Part shown: one piece after another, positions 34,420 through 36,840 of the stretch
How the letters are laid out: each line of letters opens with the position of its first letter
Position numbering within the stretch: the stretch's first letter is position 1
DNA from: Atribacterota bacterium
GTDB lineage: Bacteria; Atribacterota; Phoenicimicrobiia; Phoenicimicrobiales; Stramentimicrobiaceae
Direction of reading: 5' to 3'
NCBI GenBank assembly: GCA_028703475.1
Contig: JAQVMU010000005.1
Location: 9,360-46,199, forward strand
DNA length: 36,840 nt
Notes under the pieces: generated by a model
What the model was told of the DNA's origin: nothing
Databases searched by the model: none
The model's input: only the letters and a program-made list of their open reading frames with translations
Made by a program: the position numbers and the translations under genes

Positions 34420-35160
34420 ATGAATTCTATCGGAGACGAATTTATTAGAAAAACTAAATATCATTTTTTAGATTTATCTGACCAGATGAAAGGTATTAAT
34501 CCGCCTTCTTTACAACTGCCATATCCTGATAATATGGAAATAATTTCTTTACCAGACTTTAATGATACTGAAATTTTGCAGGAAAATGTCAAATCAGTAA
34601 TTAATTTGAGGGAGAGTATACGTAGTTATAAACAAGTTAACATTAGCTTATCTGAGTTGTCATACCTGTTATGGTGTACTCAGGGTGTAAAAGAAGTCTT
34701 TTCTGGTATTGCAACTAAAAGGACAGTGCCTTCTGCAGGAGCAAGGCATGCCCTGGAAACAACTCTCTTAGTAAACAGGGTAGATGGATTAAAACCCGGA
34801 TTATACAGGTATTTAAGTTTGGAACACCAGTTAGGAGTATTTAAAATAGATAATCATATTAGTGATGAGATTGTAAAGTCAGCTTTTGGTCAGGATTTTA
34901 TCAAAAATTCAGCTGTTACTTTTATCTGGATGGCAGTAATTTACAGGATGAAATGGCGGTATGGTGAGCGTGCTTACCGATACATTTTTTTAGATGCAGG
35001 ACATGTGGCTCAAAACTTATACCTTTCTGCTGAATCAATTGGTTGTGGAGTGTGCGCAATTGCAGCTTTTTCTGATGATGAAATGAATCAAATTTTAAAT
35101 ATAGATGGCAAAGAACAGTTTGTGGTATATATGGCAACGGTAGGGAAGAAAAGGCAATAA
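34420..35160 (+). CDS. SagB/ThcOx-type nitroreductase-family oxidoreductase
   Basis: A 246-residue FMN-dependent enzyme of the nitroreductase fold. Typical elements are INLRESIRSYKQVNISLSEL, (core RESIRSYKQ), LSYLLWCTQGV, KRTVPSAGARHALET for FMN binding, PGLYRYL, and YIFLDAGHVAQNLYLSAESIGCGVCAIAAF. In SagB the family oxidises azolines in peptide toxins, but most stand-alone homologues in anaerobes have no peptide partner, and I see no cyclodehydratase or precursor here. TGGAGGA precedes ATG 34420. It follows the fused ferredoxin ATPase by 53 bp and precedes a second flavoprotein, so a small redox operon is plausible. Confidence 0.9.
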   Translation: MNSIGDEFIRKTKYHFLDLSDQMKGINPPSLQLPYPDNMEIISLPDFNDTEILQENVKSVINLRESIRSYKQVNISLSELSYLLWCTQGVKEVFSGIATKRTVPSAGARHALETTLLVNRVDGLKPGLYRYLSLEHQLGVFKIDNHISDEIVKSAFGQDFIKNSAVTFIWMAVIYRMKWRYGERAYRYIFLDAGHVAQNLYLSAESIGCGVCAIAAFSDDEMNQILNIDGKEQFVVYMATVGKKRQ

Positions 35161-35202
35161 AATTGAAAGATTTATATTTGTAAGAAGAAAGGAAATATAT
35201 TT

Positions 35203-35679
35203 ATGAGGAGAAAGGATAAAGAGATTAAAGATATTATTGAAATACTTGAAATAGTAAAGCAGGCAAAATACTGCAGTGTAGCCATGTGCAGAAACAATTT
35301 ACCCTATATTGTTCCTATGAATTTTGGTTTTTCGGATGAGACTATTTACTTACATTCAGCCAATGTAGGACTTAAAATTGATATTTTAAAGAGCAATCCA
35401 CAGGTTTGTATAGGAATCGTACAAAATGAGAAAATAAAGAAAATGCCAGATATTTGCGATACGGAAATGAAATATAGCAGTGTGACTATTTTTGGAAAAG
35501 CAGAGTTTCTTTCAGACGAGAAAGAGAAGAGAAATGCCCTTAAATGTATTGTAGAACACTATGAACATAATACTGCAAAATCTAATGAAATAGAAATGAA
35601 TGTTGATATGGGTGTTCTTAATAAGCTAAGCGTTGTAAAGGTACAAATTGAAAAAATAACTGGAAAACGGTCTGTTTAA
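35203..35679 (+). CDS. pyridoxamine 5'-phosphate oxidase-like (NimA-type) flavin-binding protein
   Basis: A 158-residue split-barrel protein of the PNPOx-like/NimA group: MRRKDKEI start, YCSVAMCRNNLPYIVPMNFGF, IYLHSANVGLKIDIL, VCIGIV, SVTIFGKAEFLSDEKEK and a C-terminal VVKVQIEKITGKR. NimA-like proteins bind FMN or heme and can reduce nitro compounds; the true substrate of most members is unknown. AAAGGA precedes ATG 35203 and the gap to the nitroreductase gene is 42 bp, so both flavoproteins are probably co-expressed. Length is normal. Confidence 0.85.
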   Translation: MRRKDKEIKDIIEILEIVKQAKYCSVAMCRNNLPYIVPMNFGFSDETIYLHSANVGLKIDILKSNPQVCIGIVQNEKIKKMPDICDTEMKYSSVTIFGKAEFLSDEKEKRNALKCIVEHYEHNTAKSNEIEMNVDMGVLNKLSVVKVQIEKITGKRSV

Positions 35680-35709
35680 ATTGAATAAAAGCAATTTACC
35701 CAAAGAAGC

Positions 35710-35873
35710 GAAGCTTCCCGTACACCCAAAGAACTTCCCGTATTGGAATAACAGTTGTAAAGCTATTAAAGATATCAGGGTTAAAATTGTATGTTAAAGG
35801 CTTGGATACCTTTCAGGGCAGTACTGTTTTAGGTATTAAAGCTATTATTAGAAATAAAAATATGTTGGGATAA
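35710..35873 (+). pseudogene. trmO: decayed 3' fragment of trmO (tsaA; tRNA m6t6A37 methyltransferase)
   Basis: No start codon opens a gene here, but the frame 35739-35873 (44 codons and stop) reads RIGITVVKLLKISG, then LYVKGLDTFQGSTVLGIK. It matches the C-terminal part of TrmO (family pattern RPNPIGLTVVxLL...GLDAxDGTPVLDIKPY). Just upstream, in a different frame, EASRTPK (35713-35733) resembles the preceding FATRTPxRP segment; one base is missing between them. The 5' two thirds are gone and the DIKPY end is altered. Two short direct repeats overlap its start (35698-35742). It fills the whole gap between the NimA-like gene and the exporter gene. I regard it as a degraded gene; no function is expected. 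Confidence 0.7.
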
Positions 35874-35903
35874 CCATGAAGTTATCAAATAAAGGCTATA
35901 TTT

Positions 35904-36824
35904 ATGTTTTCAAAAAAACTAAGTGGAGGAGATAATAACACTTTACTTGGAATTTTAGCCATTATATTCTGGGGAAGCACTGTTGCTTTTTCCAGAAGTT
36001 TGACAGAACAACTGGGTACTGTGACAGCCGGTGGAATGGTTTTTATTTTAAGTGCAGCATTTGCATGGCTTTATTTGCTAATCATTTCTCCCCATTCATA
36101 CAAAAAGATGTTCCACCTTTCTCCCAATTATTTATGGGGATGCGGAATTTTATTTGTAATATATATGACGACCCTGTATCTTGCAATAGGCCTGTCAAAC
36201 AGCCGATTGCAGGTTATTGAGATTAGCATCATTAATTATCTCTGGCCTGGTTTGACCCTGCTTTTCTCGGTTCCCATTTTAAAGAAACGGGCAAAGCTAT
36301 TTATAATTCCCGGTATCATACTTGGTTTTATAGGTGTCTATATTGCCATGAATCCCTATCATAATTTTTCTTTTGTACCCTTTATTCAGAATATACAAAA
36401 CAATATTTTGCCTTATATTTTTGCTTTTATTGCTGCGATATCATGGGCACTTTATTCAACATTTGCCAGGAAGTGGGCTGCAAAAGATGAAGAAGGGGCA
36501 GTGCCAATATTTTTATTATTTACCGGCATTTTATTATTATTACTCAGGACTTTTTTTCAGGAAGAGGCGGCATGGAATATCAGGACATGTATAGAGTTAT
36601 TTTATATGGCAGTTTTTCCAACATTTCTTGCTTATACTTTTTGGGATAAAGCAATGCGACATGGAAATATTGTATTGGTAGCTTCTATCTCATATTTTAC
36701 TCCAATTTTATCTGTTTTTATAAGTTCTATGTACTTGAATATTAGTATTGATATCCGTTTATGGATTGCTTCACTTTTGGTGGTAGCCGGTGCGCTTATA
36801 AGTAAATATTCTATCTCAGAATAG
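35904..36824 (+). CDS. DMT-superfamily (EamA) transporter, YddG-like
   Basis: A 306-residue integral membrane protein with about ten helices in two EamA repeats (about 14-130 and 168-300). ILAIIFWGSTVAFSRSL opens repeat one and AAISWALYSTFARKWA repeat two. The pattern, including SRLQVIEISIINYLWPGLTLLF and YTFWDKAMRHGNI, resembles aromatic-amino-acid exporters of the YddG group. The ribosome site is weak (AAAGG, nine bases before ATG 35904). It follows the trmO remnant and ends 16 bp before the window edge. The substrate is only suggested. Confidence 0.88.
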   Translation: MFSKKLSGGDNNTLLGILAIIFWGSTVAFSRSLTEQLGTVTAGGMVFILSAAFAWLYLLIISPHSYKKMFHLSPNYLWGCGILFVIYMTTLYLAIGLSNSRLQVIEISIINYLWPGLTLLFSVPILKKRAKLFIIPGIILGFIGVYIAMNPYHNFSFVPFIQNIQNNILPYIFAFIAAISWALYSTFARKWAAKDEEGAVPIFLLFTGILLLLLRTFFQEEAAWNIRTCIELFYMAVFPTFLAYTFWDKAMRHGNIVLVASISYFTPILSVFISSMYLNISIDIRLWIASLLVVAGALISKYSISE

Positions 36825-36840
36825 TGTAAAAAAAACGTAA

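Noticed and set aside
34420-35160. SagB-type gene as part of a peptide-toxin (azoline) cluster
   Set aside because: No SagC/SagD-like genes, precursor peptide or dedicated transporter are next to it; the EamA exporter downstream is not of the toxin-export type.

Overview
This is a 36.8 kb piece of a low-G+C bacterial chromosome (about one third G+C by eye). It carries some 35 genes in short, tightly packed, mostly co-directional runs. Several features point to a double-membraned (diderm) cell. There is one complete and one truncated outer-membrane beta-barrel gene, a LysM protein anchored in the inner membrane, and an RND exporter. Start codons include many TTG and GTG (parA, ftsZ, rpoZ, elbB, the fused MinD/ferredoxin ATPase). 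The LexA boxes are of the Gram-positive type. A low-G+C anaerobic diderm of the Atribacterota (JS1/OP9) kind would fit, because of the ferredoxin-type ATPase, SagB-type nitroreductase and flavoredoxin-like proteins. That assignment is inference; no rRNA is present to test it.

Left end (1-7.9 kb): a long coiled-coil LysM protein built from three ~165-residue repeats; a convergent long-chain acyl-CoA synthetase; a 627 bp AT-rich gap with a promoter and a dyad; then a parA-ftsZ pair whose genes overlap by 35 bp. A transposase remnant that has lost its catalytic residues follows.

Middle (8-19.3 kb): a DNA-repair island. deoC, exonuclease III, sbcD and sbcC run rightward and meet, tail to tail, a leftward SOS block: lexA, a DUF72 gene, a DnaE-type polymerase split into a 895-aa catalytic gene and a 167-aa OB-fold gene, and dinB. 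The same perfect 12-bp palindrome AAACATATGTTT lies between the -35 and -10 elements of both lexA and dnaE. This makes dnaE-OB-dinB a LexA-controlled translesion-synthesis operon, analogous to ImuBC. The dnaE split sits exactly on an A6 run.

Right of this (19.4-25 kb): OsmC-like protein, glucose-6-phosphate isomerase, a marR-hsp20 operon with a consensus promoter, a TraB-family membrane protein and a flavin-reductase-like protein, separated by clear bidirectional terminators.

25-36.8 kb: a leftward tetR, RND exporter and decayed outer-membrane barrel unit; then rightward a cysteine-rich small protein, elbB, a small coiled-coil gene with rpoZ (omega subunit), a porin-like barrel, a 616-aa fusion of two MinD-type ATPases each carrying two 4Fe-4S ferredoxin motifs, a SagB-type nitroreductase, a NimA-like flavoprotein, a decayed trmO fragment, and a DMT-family exporter. 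No tRNA, rRNA, CRISPR array, complete insertion sequence or prophage was seen.
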